From contig NZ_JAOQNG010000005.1 of the NCBI RefSeq assembly GCF_025961225.1, positions 310,001-374,000 of the forward strand: a stretch of DNA of 64,000 bases, given 5' to 3'. This DNA comes from Azospirillum canadense. Lineage in GTDB: Bacteria; Pseudomonadota; Alphaproteobacteria; Azospirillales; Azospirillaceae. Position 1 is the stretch's first letter. Each line of letters begins with the position of its first letter. Made by a program: the position numbers and the translations under genes. Below, in pieces: positions 8,913 through 17,110 of this stretch. The notes beneath the pieces were generated by a model. It searched no databases and was not told the DNA's origin. It saw only the letters and a program-made list of their open reading frames with translations.

Positions 8913-9587
8913 ATGGCGATCATCATCGGAGACGACAGGCCGCGGCGCGTCTACGCGGTCGGCGACGCAGCGCAATCCACCTTTACCGTGCCGTTCCCGT
9001 TCTTCGCGTCGGCCGCCATCCGGGTGATCGTCAGCGCCAGCGGCACGGATACCGCGCTGGGCCTGGGGAGGGCAGGGGACTCATGGTCTGACTCCCAACA
9101 TCGTGTGCTGTCTGCGCACCTGGATCGACGCCGACGCCCTGCAAACCGAGAGGAAAGGGCCCGTGACGCATTGCGCACGCTGTCCGTCATGCGCGAGGGC
9201 AAAGTGCTTACTGGAGAGCGCCGGCGGACCGCGCTGGAGCGCACCCTGGCCCGCCTGGATGCCTCCGCCGAGGTCCTTTGGCTGCAGGTCGGCAAGACGG
9301 GAACCGTGCTCGGGCCGCTCGCGGTGCGCGGCCCCGACCCGGGCCGCCGCATCTCGGAGATCTTCAAACGCCGTGCCGAAGCCGCTGGGCTCGACCCAGC
9401 CCTCGTTTCGGGGCATTCCTTGCGGGTCGGGGCGGCCCAGGATCTGACCGCCGCCGGCTTCGGCCTGCCGGCCATCCAGCAGGCAGGCCGGTGGAAAAGT
9501 CGCAACATGCCGGCGCGCTACGCCGAAAAGATCGTCCCCAAGCAAGGGGCCATGGCCCAACTCGCCGGTAAGCAGGGCAGGGGATGA
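8913..9587 (+). pseudogene. Chimera: phage tail-fibre N-terminus fused to integrase tail
   Basis: The frame from the ATG at 8913 (preceded by GGAGGGCAGG) opens with VGDAAQSTFTVPFPFF, the N-terminal pattern of phage tail-fibre/appendage proteins. After about 60 residues it switches to the C-terminal half of a tyrosine recombinase (HSLRVGAAQDL, AGRWKSRNMPARYAEK). The integrase part is a diverged copy of 366-611. The open frame of 224 codons could be translated, but it joins two unrelated protein ends, so it is best read as a recombination scar. The integrase lacks its N-terminal domain. Confidence 0.6.
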
Positions 9588-9775
9588 CGCGGCCGACCCT
9601 GTTCAAACACCTTCTCCCTCATCCGCCCCAATCCGCCGCAGTGCACTTCGCGCTCAGCCAAGCCATTTGACGACGCAAGCATTGTGAGTTGTCAGGCCAT
9701 TTTGCCGCAGGGCGGCAGGTTCCTTCCTGACCATCTTTAGCAGCTAAACGGGTGAAATGGCCGCGCACCCTTCGC

Positions 9776-9821
9776 TATCCAAGTTGGACATCTTTCTTGC
9801 TGGCAGTGTCCAACTTGGATA
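9776..9821. promoter_or_regulatory. Paired palindromic operator-like sites
   Basis: A perfect 15-bp inverted repeat (TATCCAAGTTGGACA at 9776-9790 and its complement at 9807-9821) separated by 16 bases. Each arm is itself a palindrome of the form TCCAA-S-TTGGA, and the two centres are 30 bp apart, about three helical turns. The right arm lies 45 bases before the ATG of the gene at 9866, a natural place for a repressor dimer pair. The binding protein is unknown. Confidence 0.6.
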
Positions 9822-9865
9822 CATTGCCCCTGTCAGGCCCAGTTCCAGAGCAGAGGACGCCCATC

Positions 9866-10423
9866 ATGCCGCAATCGATCGAACTCGCCGCGTACCGCAC
9901 CGAAATCAGGATGCTTCTCAAGGCATCACCCTTAACGCCGGGTGCCTATCGGCCTTCTGATGACGTGCGGAGCGGCACGCACGCCGCTGTGCTGGTCGGA
10001 GGCCGTCCCGTGGTCCTGTGCGGTTCCTACGACGATCCCCTGTCTCTTGCCCATGCCAGGGGGCTTGCATCGAGTGGCTTCGCCGCTGCCGCCTTCTACG
10101 CGGCCGGCTTCTCCGGCCCTGTCGACATTGGATCCGTCGACGGACGCAGCATCGCATGGGCCGATGCCATGACCGCGATCGTCGGCAAGCCGGCCGGCCA
10201 GGCGGAGGACGGGAGCGGAACGGGTCCGCTCATCGCTATTGTCCTTCACGATCCAAGCAAGGCGCTTGCGACCGCTCTTTGTGTGACCACAGAAACCGCC
10301 CGCGTCCTTGATCCCAGCGCCCCGGACCTCGACGATGGCCGAACGCTTGGCGATCTCGCGCGCGTCGCCACAAGCTGCCGCCAATCGTTGCTGATCCATC
10401 TTGCTCACCGCCGCCCCTGTTAA
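9866..10423 (+). CDS. Hypothetical protein behind paired operator
   Basis: 185 residues starting MPQSIELAAYRTEIRMLL, with AGAGGA nine bases upstream of the ATG. It has no signal peptide or membrane segment. A central part (VLVGGRPVVLCGSYDDPLS, later ASSGFAAAAFYAAGF) alternates small hydrophobic and Gly residues as in an alpha/beta fold. No catalytic motif was recognised. The only strong context clue is the double palindrome immediately upstream, which implies tight regulation. Confidence 0.6.
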   Translation: MPQSIELAAYRTEIRMLLKASPLTPGAYRPSDDVRSGTHAAVLVGGRPVVLCGSYDDPLSLAHARGLASSGFAAAAFYAAGFSGPVDIGSVDGRSIAWADAMTAIVGKPAGQAEDGSGTGPLIAIVLHDPSKALATALCVTTETARVLDPSAPDLDDGRTLGDLARVATSCRQSLLIHLAHRRPC

Positions 10424-10569
10424 GGGAACCGTCCGTGCGCTGATTTGTCCGGCCCCGCGTGTCGATCACCGTTGAACGAAGCTTGGTTCTTTGACATTGC
10501 TTCGCTATCAGACCAGGGCGCGCGGCATTCCGCCGAGCTGTCAAGAACGGTGCCGACCGCTGTGAGCCA

Positions 10570-10770
10570 ATGACAAAGGAAGAATTGCAGGAGTGGCAAG
10601 ATCGCCTCTTCAAAGATCAGGTGGAGGCTGCCGCCGCACTCAACGCCCCTCTCCAAACCTACCGGAACTGGCTGAAAGGCCGCGCCGACGTCCCCAAGCC
10701 CGTCGAACGCTTGTGCGTCTATGTGGAGCGGTACGGCGTTCTCGATCCGGCCGTGAAAGAGTCCCGGTGA
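10570..10770 (+). CDS. Small HTH-like protein
   Basis: 66 residues (MTKEELQEWQDRLFKDQVEA...). Helices around residues 3-20 and 22-38 with AAALNAPLQTYRNWLKGRAD look like an XRE-type helix-turn-helix: a recognition-type helix with a conserved Trp and a basic end. The C-terminus (VERLCVYVERYGVL) is a third helix. A truncated copy lies at 608-760, so this gene belongs to a family that moves with the integrase remnants. It probably acts as a small DNA-binding regulator, but this rests on pattern only. A zinc-finger mini-gene follows. Confidence 0.6.
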   Translation: MTKEELQEWQDRLFKDQVEAAAALNAPLQTYRNWLKGRADVPKPVERLCVYVERYGVLDPAVKESR

Positions 10771-10841
10771 TCGGCAACCGCATGTTGCGCCAGATGATTT
10801 CCCCATTGGACCATAGCCCCACTGGAGAACCATCCGCCGAG

Positions 10842-10937
10842 ATGTCGAACAACATCCTGTGCCCCAAATGCGGCCGACTCGTTTCCACCAAAGACGGAAT
10901 GTTGCGACACTATGAGGAACGGCACCCCGGGTTGTAA
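10842..10937 (+). CDS. 31-residue C2H2 zinc-finger mini-protein
   Basis: The frame contains CPKCGRLVSTKDGMLRHYEE and a further His: C-x2-C-x12-H-x4-H, a single classical C2H2 finger that fills almost the whole peptide. The ATG at 10842 gives 31 residues. An in-frame GTG at 10767 in a GTGA overlap with the previous stop would give 56 and would couple it to the HTH-like gene. Neither start has an ideal ribosome site. Confidence 0.45.
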   Translation: MSNNILCPKCGRLVSTKDGMLRHYEERHPGL

Positions 10938-10953
10938 CCGGCGAGCCTCTCCG

Positions 10954-12227
10954 TCATGCACGCACGACAGGAACGTCCGCCAGTTCGGTCGTGTAACTGG
11001 GCGAGCGCTGCTCCTGGCGCATGCGCCATGCCCGGCCGACGGTGGACGCCGGCACCAGCGTGTCCCGCCCCATGGTCCGGTTGATCGCGTCCATGGCCGC
11101 CATCAAACGCGCCCCGCGCGCTCGGTCCGCCGCGTTCAGCAGGTCGGGCTGCACCTTGGCGATCGGAACCAGTCCGGCCAGGATCACGCCGGCTTTGGAG
11201 TAGGCGAATCCATCACGCCAGATGCGGCGAGCGCCGGCCGTTGCGGCAGCAATCGTGGCGAAGGTGTCGTCGGTGGCCGGCCGCAACTCGACAGTGCAGG
11301 CATTGGAGTAACTCGGGCCCGGCCGGAACGGACTGGTGTGCATGAAGACCTGCAGCGCTTCGGCCGCCAGCCCTTCGGTGCGCAGTTTTTCCGTGGCACG
11401 GGTTGCGTAGGCCGAGACCGCCTCCCGCATCGCCTCCCATTCCATGACCGGCTGACCGAACGAGCGGGTGACCGCTGTCGTTTTGCGCGGTGCCGGCGCC
11501 AGATCAAGCGGTAGGCAGGACAATCCTCGCAGTTCGTAGACGATGCGCTCGCCAACCACGGTGAGCACCTGGCGTGCGCGCCGAGGCTCCATGTCCCGCA
11601 GGTCCGCCGCGGTCTTGATGCCGAGCATGCCCAGTTTCTCCGCGCTGCGCCGGCCGATGCCCCAGACATCCTCCACCGGGACGATCCGCAGGACGTGCTC
11701 CCGCGTTCCTCTGCGCCGCCCAGGTCGCACACACCACTGTCATCGAGCAGGGCCTTCTTGGCCGCGTGATTGCTGATCTTGGCCAGCGTTTTGGACGGGC
11801 CCATGCCGACGCAGGTCGGGATCCCGGTCCAGCGCCGCACCGTGTCGCGAATGTTTGTGGCGTAAGCGCGCAGGTCTCGGCCGTCGAAGCCCGACAGGTC
11901 CAGGAACGACTCGTCGATTGAGTAGACCTCAAGCCGGGGCGTGAAACCGCGCAGGCAGTCGGTCACGCGGGCGGACAGGTCCCCGTACAGGGCATAGTTG
12001 CTCGACAGGACCCGGACGTTGTGGCGCCGAATCAAATCGCGCACCTCGAACAAGGGCTGCCCCATCGTCACGCCCAGCGCCTTCAGTTCGGCCGAGCGGG
12101 CGACAAAGCATCCGTCGTTGTTGCTCAGCACGCCGACCGGCACGCCCTCCAGCCGGGGATCGAACACCCGCTCGCAAGACACGTAGAAGTTGTTGCAGTC
12201 GACCAGACCATAGACCCGCGGCGGCAT
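10954..12227 (-). pseudogene. umuC: UmuC-type Y-family DNA polymerase, frameshifted
   Basis: The first frame from the ATG at 12227 has the catalytic palm of a Y-family polymerase (VYGLVDCNNFYVSCE, YSIDESFLDL, GMGPSKTLAKISNHAAKK) and fails near 11710. From there another frame continues with REHVLRIVPVEDVWGIGRRS, the HhH region, and the little-finger and C-terminal parts to 10954. A single missing base near 11705-11718 explains the break. The whole would be about 424 residues, the normal UmuC length. It follows umuD with a 5-base gap. As it stands the polymerase would be cut off after the palm, so lesion bypass by this operon is probably lost unless the base is a sequencing error. Confidence 0.9.
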
Positions 12228-12232
12228 GGTCG

Positions 12233-12682
12233 TTACCGGCGATGGACGCGAATCGTGGCGCTCACAACGCCCCAGATCTCGAAGCCCGGGCGGTCGGTGA
12301 CGTCGGTCGGCAGGAAGGCCGGATCATCGCTGTCCGGCGCGAGGTAAACGCGTCCTCGTCGCTTCAGCAGCCGCTTGCACACCAGTTCTCCATCAAGCAC
12401 GGCGACCACAACGTCATCGTGGCGCGCGGTCAGCGACCGGTCAACGATGGCCAAGTCGCCGTCGAATATGCCGGCACGGTGCATGGAGTGCCCGGCAATG
12501 CGCAGGGTGAATGTGGCCGACGGATGCGGGACCAGGATCTCGGCGAGGTCGATTCGGCCTTCCACATAGTCGGCCGCCGGGCTTGGAAATCCCGCCGACA
12601 CGACCGCCTCGACCGCCACCACCGGACATGACGTCATCAACACCGGCTCCGGCGCCCGCATGCTCCCCTCCACCAACGACAC
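12233..12682 (-). CDS. umuD: UmuD-type SOS mutagenesis protein (S24 peptidase)
   Basis: 149 residues. The self-cleavage site is visible as SAGFPSPAADYVEG (Ala-Gly bond), the catalytic Ser as AGHSMHRAGI, and the catalytic Lys as LVCKRLLKR. In the family RecA filaments trigger removal of the N-terminal ~30 residues, and UmuD' then partners UmuC to form the lesion-bypass polymerase. It is the first gene of the umuDC operon and has a canonical SOS box 27 bases upstream of its start. It is intact, in contrast to its frameshifted partner. Confidence 0.93.
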   Translation of the reverse strand: MSLVEGSMRAPEPVLMTSCPVVAVEAVVSAGFPSPAADYVEGRIDLAEILVPHPSATFTLRIAGHSMHRAGIFDGDLAIVDRSLTARHDDVVVAVLDGELVCKRLLKRRGRVYLAPDSDDPAFLPTDVTDRPGFEIWGVVSATIRVHRR

Positions 12683-12708
12683 TCTCAGGCGAGGATGGCG
12701 CGGCGCCG

Positions 12709-12723
12709 GAACTTTTCAAGAAC
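12709..12723 (-). promoter_or_regulatory. LexA (SOS) box of umuDC
   Basis: On the minus strand this reads GTTC-TTGAAAA-GTTC, an exact match to the alphaproteobacterial LexA consensus GTTC-N7-GTTC. It lies 27 bases before the umuD start, so it should make umuDC DNA-damage inducible. Confidence 0.9.
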
Positions 12724-13079
12724 AAAGAGTCGTTGACATGACTGCGAGAGGGGCCAATGCCACGATCCGGCTAGGCCCCATGCCGATGTTCCGGCCGCGC
12801 AGGATGAAGCGATTGCACCCTGGGCCGTCCTGCGCGCACATCGGGCCGAGATCAAGCAGCCCGATCGGCCACGTGATTCGGAAACGCTGCATGAACAGGT
12901 GTCCGTCTGGCGCGCGCAACTGCAGGGTCCGCCTCAGAAGCGTTGAATTTGGTTGAACTTCCGACGGACCACTCCCACCTCCCCTGTGACAAATGGCCCG
13001 TCACGTTCGGGTGAGTTGCAACGTCCGGTGTGACCGGTCATTTTCCGCCAAAGCCCCGTCCGATCATTGAGTGTCCTGA
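12724..13079. other. Intergenic region between umuD and cold-shock gene
   Basis: No well-supported gene. A 67-codon minus-strand frame (12716-12919, starting MRAPDGHLFMQRF) is open but has no ribosome site and ends against the SOS box. A TTGACA on the plus strand at 12734 has no good -10 partner. The right part must hold the promoter of the cold-shock gene, though none stands out. Confidence 0.4.
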
Positions 13080-13658
13080 GTGAGTGAAGAGCAAAAGTCG
13101 GTTACAGCCACCGTTAAGTGGTACAAGAACGACAAAGGTTTTGGTTTTGTCCGTTTTGCCGATGGAAGCGGCGAAGCGTTTTTGCATTCTCGAGTTCTGG
13201 TGGGTGTGGACGCTGGAACACTGACCGAAGGCACTGTCCTGGTCTGCGACATCGCAGAAACCCCAAAAGGCCTGCAGGTTGCTGCCATTCACGCGGTGAC
13301 GCCCGCGGCGCCGGCGGCTTCCAAACCGCGGCGCTCGCGTTCACCCAAGGCCTCTGAGCCACAGCAGCGACTTCCCGTGTCCGCCAGGGAGGACCGCCCG
13401 CAGGGCTCCGGACCGTCCATTCCCTCCACAACGACCGGAGAAATGACGGTCGGCACGGTGCGCTGGTACAATCTGATCAGCCAGTCGGGCCTCATTGATC
13501 CCTGGGACGATGAGACTGGGGGTGGCGTTTATTTCGACCGCGCTGTGCTGCGTCAGTCTGGGTCCGGTCTGGAACTGCTGGCCGATGGCGAGGATGTTCG
13601 GTTCATTGCCGTCTCTGGTGACGACGGTCCATACGCGGTGTGGGTCGAACCGGCGTGA
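13080..13658 (+). CDS. Tandem cold-shock domain protein
   Basis: 192 residues with two cold-shock domains. The first (residues ~7-70) has TATVKWYKNDKGFGFVRF and GEAFLHSRVL, matching RNP1-like KGFGFVRF and RNP2-like FLH motifs that bind single-stranded nucleic acid. A 50-residue Pro/Ser/Arg linker follows. The second domain (~122-190) starts MTVGTVRWYNLISQSGLI and is degenerate, since the aromatic RNP1 residues are replaced. This two-domain layout is common in alphaproteobacteria, where such proteins act as RNA chaperones. The start is a GTG at 13080, and no better ATG lies in frame. Confidence 0.88.
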   Translation: MSEEQKSVTATVKWYKNDKGFGFVRFADGSGEAFLHSRVLVGVDAGTLTEGTVLVCDIAETPKGLQVAAIHAVTPAAPAASKPRRSRSPKASEPQQRLPVSAREDRPQGSGPSIPSTTTGEMTVGTVRWYNLISQSGLIDPWDDETGGGVYFDRAVLRQSGSGLELLADGEDVRFIAVSGDDGPYAVWVEPA

Positions 13659-13755
13659 TGCAACATCGGGATGGCCGGACGATCACGACGCGGTGTGATG
13701 GACCTCCACCACCGACAGACCTGCGTCTCCACCAACACCCCAAAGATCCTCTTCG

Positions 13756-13989
13756 ATGAACACCGTCGCTCCGACCTGGGCCGTCCGCCACCTCACCGGG
13801 CAAGCCTATGGGTGCACGCTGGCGGTGACGTGGCGCGGGCCCGACCAGTGGATCTGGCTCGTCACGGTGGCTGACCATCACATCGGGAACGGTGTGGCGC
13901 GAACGATGCAGGCTGCTCAAGACGAAGCGGTGCGGGTCGCCAAACAGCATGCCGCGTGTGACGGAATCGTCCAGATGAATTTGTTTTAA
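13756..13989 (+). CDS. Small hypothetical protein
   Basis: 77 residues (MNTVAPTWAVRHLTGQAYGC...). The pattern of a Trp-rich beta sheet (AVTWRGPDQWIWLVTVADHH) followed by a helix (VARTMQAAQDEAVRVAKQHA) is compact and plausible. It sits between the cold-shock gene and mucR on the same strand. No family was recognised. Confidence 0.5.
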   Translation: MNTVAPTWAVRHLTGQAYGCTLAVTWRGPDQWIWLVTVADHHIGNGVARTMQAAQDEAVRVAKQHAACDGIVQMNLF

Positions 13990-14062
13990 GACACCGCTTG
14001 AGACTAGCTTTTCCGAAACGTGACAATATTATGGTGCCGTAAACGGCCCACTGGTGAGTGCC

Positions 14063-14476
14063 ATGGACGCAAAGACTTCCTCCCTGACGGAACTGACCGC
14101 CACTGTTGCCGCCGCATTTCTCCGCAACAACACCGTCGCTGCAGGCGACGTGTCGGCGGTGATTTCCGCCGTCTACAGCGCGTTTGCCACCCTGGGTCAG
14201 CCGCAGCCATCGGCGGTTCCAGATCGTCCGACGCCGGCGGTCCCGATCAAGAAGTCGGTCACGCCGGATTACATCGTCTGCCTGGAGGACGGCAAGAAGA
14301 TGAAGCTGCTCAAAAGGCATCTGGCCAGCACCTACAACATGACCCCCGACGACTACCGCGCGCGTTGGGGCCTGCCTCCGGAATACCCAATGGTCGCTCC
14401 GAGTTACGCGGCACGGCGTTCAAGCTTGGCAAAGGCCACCGGACTGGGCCGGAATGGCGGCCGGGGGAAAAGGTAG
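14063..14476 (+). CDS. MucR/Ros family transcriptional regulator
   Basis: 137 residues from the ATG at 14063 (a GTG three codons earlier is possible). The N-terminal helix (LTELTATVAAAFLRNN) is the oligomerisation part. The second half has DYIVCLEDGKKMKLLKRHL, then YNMTPDDYRARWGLPPEYPM and VAPSYAARRSSLAK, the signature of the Ros/MucR zinc-finger fold. The fold is normally C-x2-C-x9-H-x3-4-H; only one Cys remains (IVCLED), as in many MucR homologues that lack zinc. These proteins bind AT-rich DNA and silence exopolysaccharide, motility or horizontally acquired genes. Plasmid copies are common in Azospirillum and rhizobia. Confidence 0.9.
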   Translation: MDAKTSSLTELTATVAAAFLRNNTVAAGDVSAVISAVYSAFATLGQPQPSAVPDRPTPAVPIKKSVTPDYIVCLEDGKKMKLLKRHLASTYNMTPDDYRARWGLPPEYPMVAPSYAARRSSLAKATGLGRNGGRGKR

Positions 14477-14766
14477 CGGGGTGGGGCAGGGGAGAGTCTT
14501 AGGCTCCGTGCCTCGTGCGGCGCGGTCCGCCAGACCAGGGACGCCGATCCAGGTTGCGATGCCTCAGATGTCCAACGCAGCGTAGCGCCGCCGCACGGTT
14601 CACCGCATGGGCTTCTCCAGTTCGTCCGGGCATCCGAGCGACGCGGCGCCACTGCGGCACCTCGCCCCGGAGCGAGAAAGCGCTTGCGCCGGGCCGGTTA
14701 TCTAGAATTTTTCTTAATTTGCCCACAACTCTGGCTGTGATGGCTTTCCAGGGAACGTATCCGCGC

Positions 14767-15186
14767 ATGGCGACGTCCAATCCGATTGTCTTTGCTGGCA
14801 AAGTTCTTGAACGTGTGGAGGATCATCTTCACGAGACCGGACCGTCCCAGCATGCGGCCCGCCGGTTGTCCTACCGTCTGACCGGGGCCTTTCTCGCCCG
14901 CCCGCCCGAAGGGGGGGCGTGGTTGTTCGTGGCCGGCGCGGAACCGAGCGCGCCGACTGTGCGCCTTGCGCTTCTCGACGACAGCCCTGGCCAAGACAAC
15001 AACGCCACCACCTTGGCCGCGCTGGGGGTGCCGATCCTGTCCGCCCCCGAGGCCGAAGCCAACTACGCGCAGGCCGGATTGCGCGTGTGGTGCCTCACGG
15101 CCACGGAACGCGCGATCGCGGCGCTTCGTGAAGAGTTCGTTAGTGAAGAGTTGCGACAATCCGCGCCCCTGCACCAAAAGGCTTGA
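14767..15186 (+). CDS. Hypothetical protein
   Basis: 139 residues from MATSNPIVFAGKVLERVEDH; an ATG at 14740 is the alternative start. The frame continues with RRLSYRLTGAFLARPPEGGA and ends SEELRQSAPLHQKA. It has no signal peptide or membrane span. The upstream part of the open frame (14515-14739) is Arg-rich and looks non-coding. A 63-codon gene begins three bases after its stop, so the two probably form an operon. Not recognised. Confidence 0.55.
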   Translation: MATSNPIVFAGKVLERVEDHLHETGPSQHAARRLSYRLTGAFLARPPEGGAWLFVAGAEPSAPTVRLALLDDSPGQDNNATTLAALGVPILSAPEAEANYAQAGLRVWCLTATERAIAALREEFVSEELRQSAPLHQKA

Positions 15187-15189
15187 CCC

Positions 15190-15381
15190 ATGTCTGCCCA
15201 CGACAACACTGGTTTTTGGGAACGCGAAGGAGCGGACGCCGCCCACGCCGGCACACCGCGCAGCGCTTGTCCATACAGGCCCGGAACGGTCGGCGCCGTA
15301 TACTGGTGTCGCGGCTACGACGCCGAGGTGCGCGCGAGCACCGACCCAACCGCGGCCATTGCCTCCTCCGTGCTCGCGTAG
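15190..15381 (+). CDS. Small hypothetical protein
   Basis: 63 residues (MSAHDNTGFWEREGADAAHA...), beginning three bases after the previous stop with the same strand and spacing as a co-transcribed gene. The part GAVYWCRGYDAEVRAS may form two strands. Not recognised. Confidence 0.4.
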   Translation: MSAHDNTGFWEREGADAAHAGTPRSACPYRPGTVGAVYWCRGYDAEVRASTDPTAAIASSVLA

Positions 15382-15510
15382 AGCGCCCAGCAAGGTCGCG
15401 GCACACCTCCGCCGGGCCTGTGCCGTCCCGGCGGTCGGCGCTGAACCGTGTTGCGCACGTCCAAGATTGCGGGGCGTGAGCACCCATCTTCCCCTTGCCG
15501 CCATGCACGC

Positions 15511-15537
15511 AAAATGCGACCGTCTTGTTTGCATTTT
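15511..15537. promoter_or_regulatory. AT-rich inverted repeat upstream of lipoprotein gene
   Basis: AAAATGC (15511-15517) and GCATTTT (15531-15537) form an inverted repeat 27 bases before the lipoprotein start at 15565, in an AT-rich patch that stands out from its surroundings. This may be the promoter with an operator. Confidence 0.4.
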
Positions 15538-15564
15538 AGCAATTTTGGATGTGTGGAGAGGACA

Positions 15565-16071
15565 ATGGCTTGCGTCTCTTGGGCTCGCGCGTTCCTGGTC
15601 ACGGCCGCGCTGTCGGTCGCGGCGTGCGCCTACCGGGACACAACGCCCTCGCAGCAAAGCATGGAGGGTGTCCAGATCAGCGACGTATCCGCCAGCGATG
15701 TGGACTTTGAGTTCATCGACCTCCGGATGGACCGGCAGGCAGCGCCGAACGCACTGAACGTCGTGCGCCGCGATATGGCCTCGGTGCTGTCGGCCTCCCC
15801 CGCATCGGGCGGCAAGAAGTACAAATTCCTCGTGGAGGTCAACGAGTTCAGGACCTACTTTGCAGCCCCCCAGTGGCATTCCGTGATCAGCCTTCGGGTA
15901 AAGATGCTGAATCCGCAAGCCGAACTGCTTGGCGTCGTCGAGCCGGCCGCGCATGCTTTCCGCTGGAACACGTGGGGCCTTGGGTCCGCCGAGGATGCTG
16001 AGCGAGAGGCGCGCCGGGCGACCGCAACGGAGTTTGTCAAACTCGCCTCTCCACTGCTGAAAAAGGTGTGA
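15565..16071 (+). CDS. Lipoprotein, unknown function
   Basis: 168 residues from the ATG at 15565, which has GGAGAGGACA upstream. The N-terminus MACVSWARAFLVTAALSVAA followed by Cys is a lipoprotein signal with lipobox VAAC. The mature domain includes VQISDVSASDVDFEFIDLRM and KKYKFLVEVNEFRTYF, an alternating strand/helix pattern, and ends ATATEFVKLASPLLKKV, which resembles outer-membrane-associated lipoproteins of unknown role. It overlaps the next lipoprotein gene by one base, so both are translated together. Confidence 0.75.
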   Translation: MACVSWARAFLVTAALSVAACAYRDTTPSQQSMEGVQISDVSASDVDFEFIDLRMDRQAAPNALNVVRRDMASVLSASPASGGKKYKFLVEVNEFRTYFAAPQWHSVISLRVKMLNPQAELLGVVEPAAHAFRWNTWGLGSAEDAEREARRATATEFVKLASPLLKKV

Positions 16072-16808
16072 TGATGAAGGCGCTCCATCGCGGCGTGGTT
16101 CTGGCAACCCTGGTTTGCGGGGCCTGTGCCGACGGCGTCGTGACCGGCCCCGCGGTGAGCAGCCGGTACGCTCCGGCGCCGCAGAGCGCAACCGCGGCCG
16201 TTGGCGGCGGGAATGGCGCCGCGACGGCCACACAGACCGCAATGGCGGGACGCGGAACGCCGTTGACCGTCAGTACCGCCATCTGGTTTGCCTTGACCGA
16301 CAGAGAGCGGGCGATGGTGCGCGATCGCTTTGATGTGGACGTCAGCGAGCGCGTGAACTACGGCACGATCATCGACGTGCAAGGCGTCGATGAGTCGACA
16401 TCGGGCACGGCCAGCGGTTCTGCATTGGGTGGAGCACTCGGGTCGGCGATGTACGTCGACAACGCCTTTAAGGGACCAAGCGTCAACTACTCCGCCACCA
16501 GCCATCTCGGCGCCGTCGTGCTGGGGTCGATGATCGGCACGTCGATGGACCGCCCGGCTCAGCGGTCTTTCCGCTTCCGCTACACCGTCAAGGACAGCGC
16601 CAGCAACGTGAGCCAGTTCGACCGGGTCAGCCCCGAACCGTTCCACCAGCCGGCTGGTGCCTGCGTCGAAGTCGCGTCGCTGACGGTTGTGGCGTCGTCC
16701 TATTGCGCGATGGACCTGCTGGCGTTCCGAAAACAATACCTGCCTACCCCTTCCACCGATGCATCAGTCAAGGGCCGGAAAGCCAAAGACGAGGATAGCC
16801 GTTCTTGA
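16071..16808 (+). CDS. Lipoprotein with glycine-rich segment
   Basis: 245 residues from an ATG that shares its A with the preceding TGA. A second Met follows at once. The signal RGVVLATLVCGAC ends in a lipobox (VCGAC). In the mature part a Gly/Ser/Ala stretch (SGTASGSALGGALGSAMYVD, then AVVLGSMIGTSMD) resembles the glycine-zipper region of 17-kDa-type outer membrane lipoproteins, followed by a beta domain. The pairing with the upstream lipoprotein suggests a joint envelope role. Confidence 0.7.
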   Translation: MMKALHRGVVLATLVCGACADGVVTGPAVSSRYAPAPQSATAAVGGGNGAATATQTAMAGRGTPLTVSTAIWFALTDRERAMVRDRFDVDVSERVNYGTIIDVQGVDESTSGTASGSALGGALGSAMYVDNAFKGPSVNYSATSHLGAVVLGSMIGTSMDRPAQRSFRFRYTVKDSASNVSQFDRVSPEPFHQPAGACVEVASLTVVASSYCAMDLLAFRKQYLPTPSTDASVKGRKAKDEDSRS

Positions 16809-17110
16809 ACGTTCGACCCACGCGGCTGGAGACGCGAAGGTTAACTGTTCAGCCGCGGTGGCTCCGGCGACCGGGCGAGCACCGCAGCGTTGTGCGGCAC
16901 CACGCCCAGGCCTCAACGTTGCAAGTGAGCAGGTTTACTTAAGTCCGGTTGCCAGAACTCGTCGAGGTCGGGTCCGAGCGCAATTGGATAGTCGCATGCA
17001 GGTTTCCGTGCCTATTGCCTGCCGCCTCAGCCCATTCCGAAAACCGTCCCTTGAGGAACCGCTGGCCTGAGGCCCCGTTCAGGAAAGGGAATCAACTCCG
17101 GGGTGAGACT
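16809..17110. other. Intergenic region
   Basis: No credible gene. It presumably contains the promoter for 17111, but no clear -35/-10 pair or strong hairpin was seen. Confidence 0.4.

Noticed and set aside
12734..12960. Promoter and gene on the plus strand after TTGACA
   Set aside because: No -10 at proper spacing, and the following frame has no recognisable protein.
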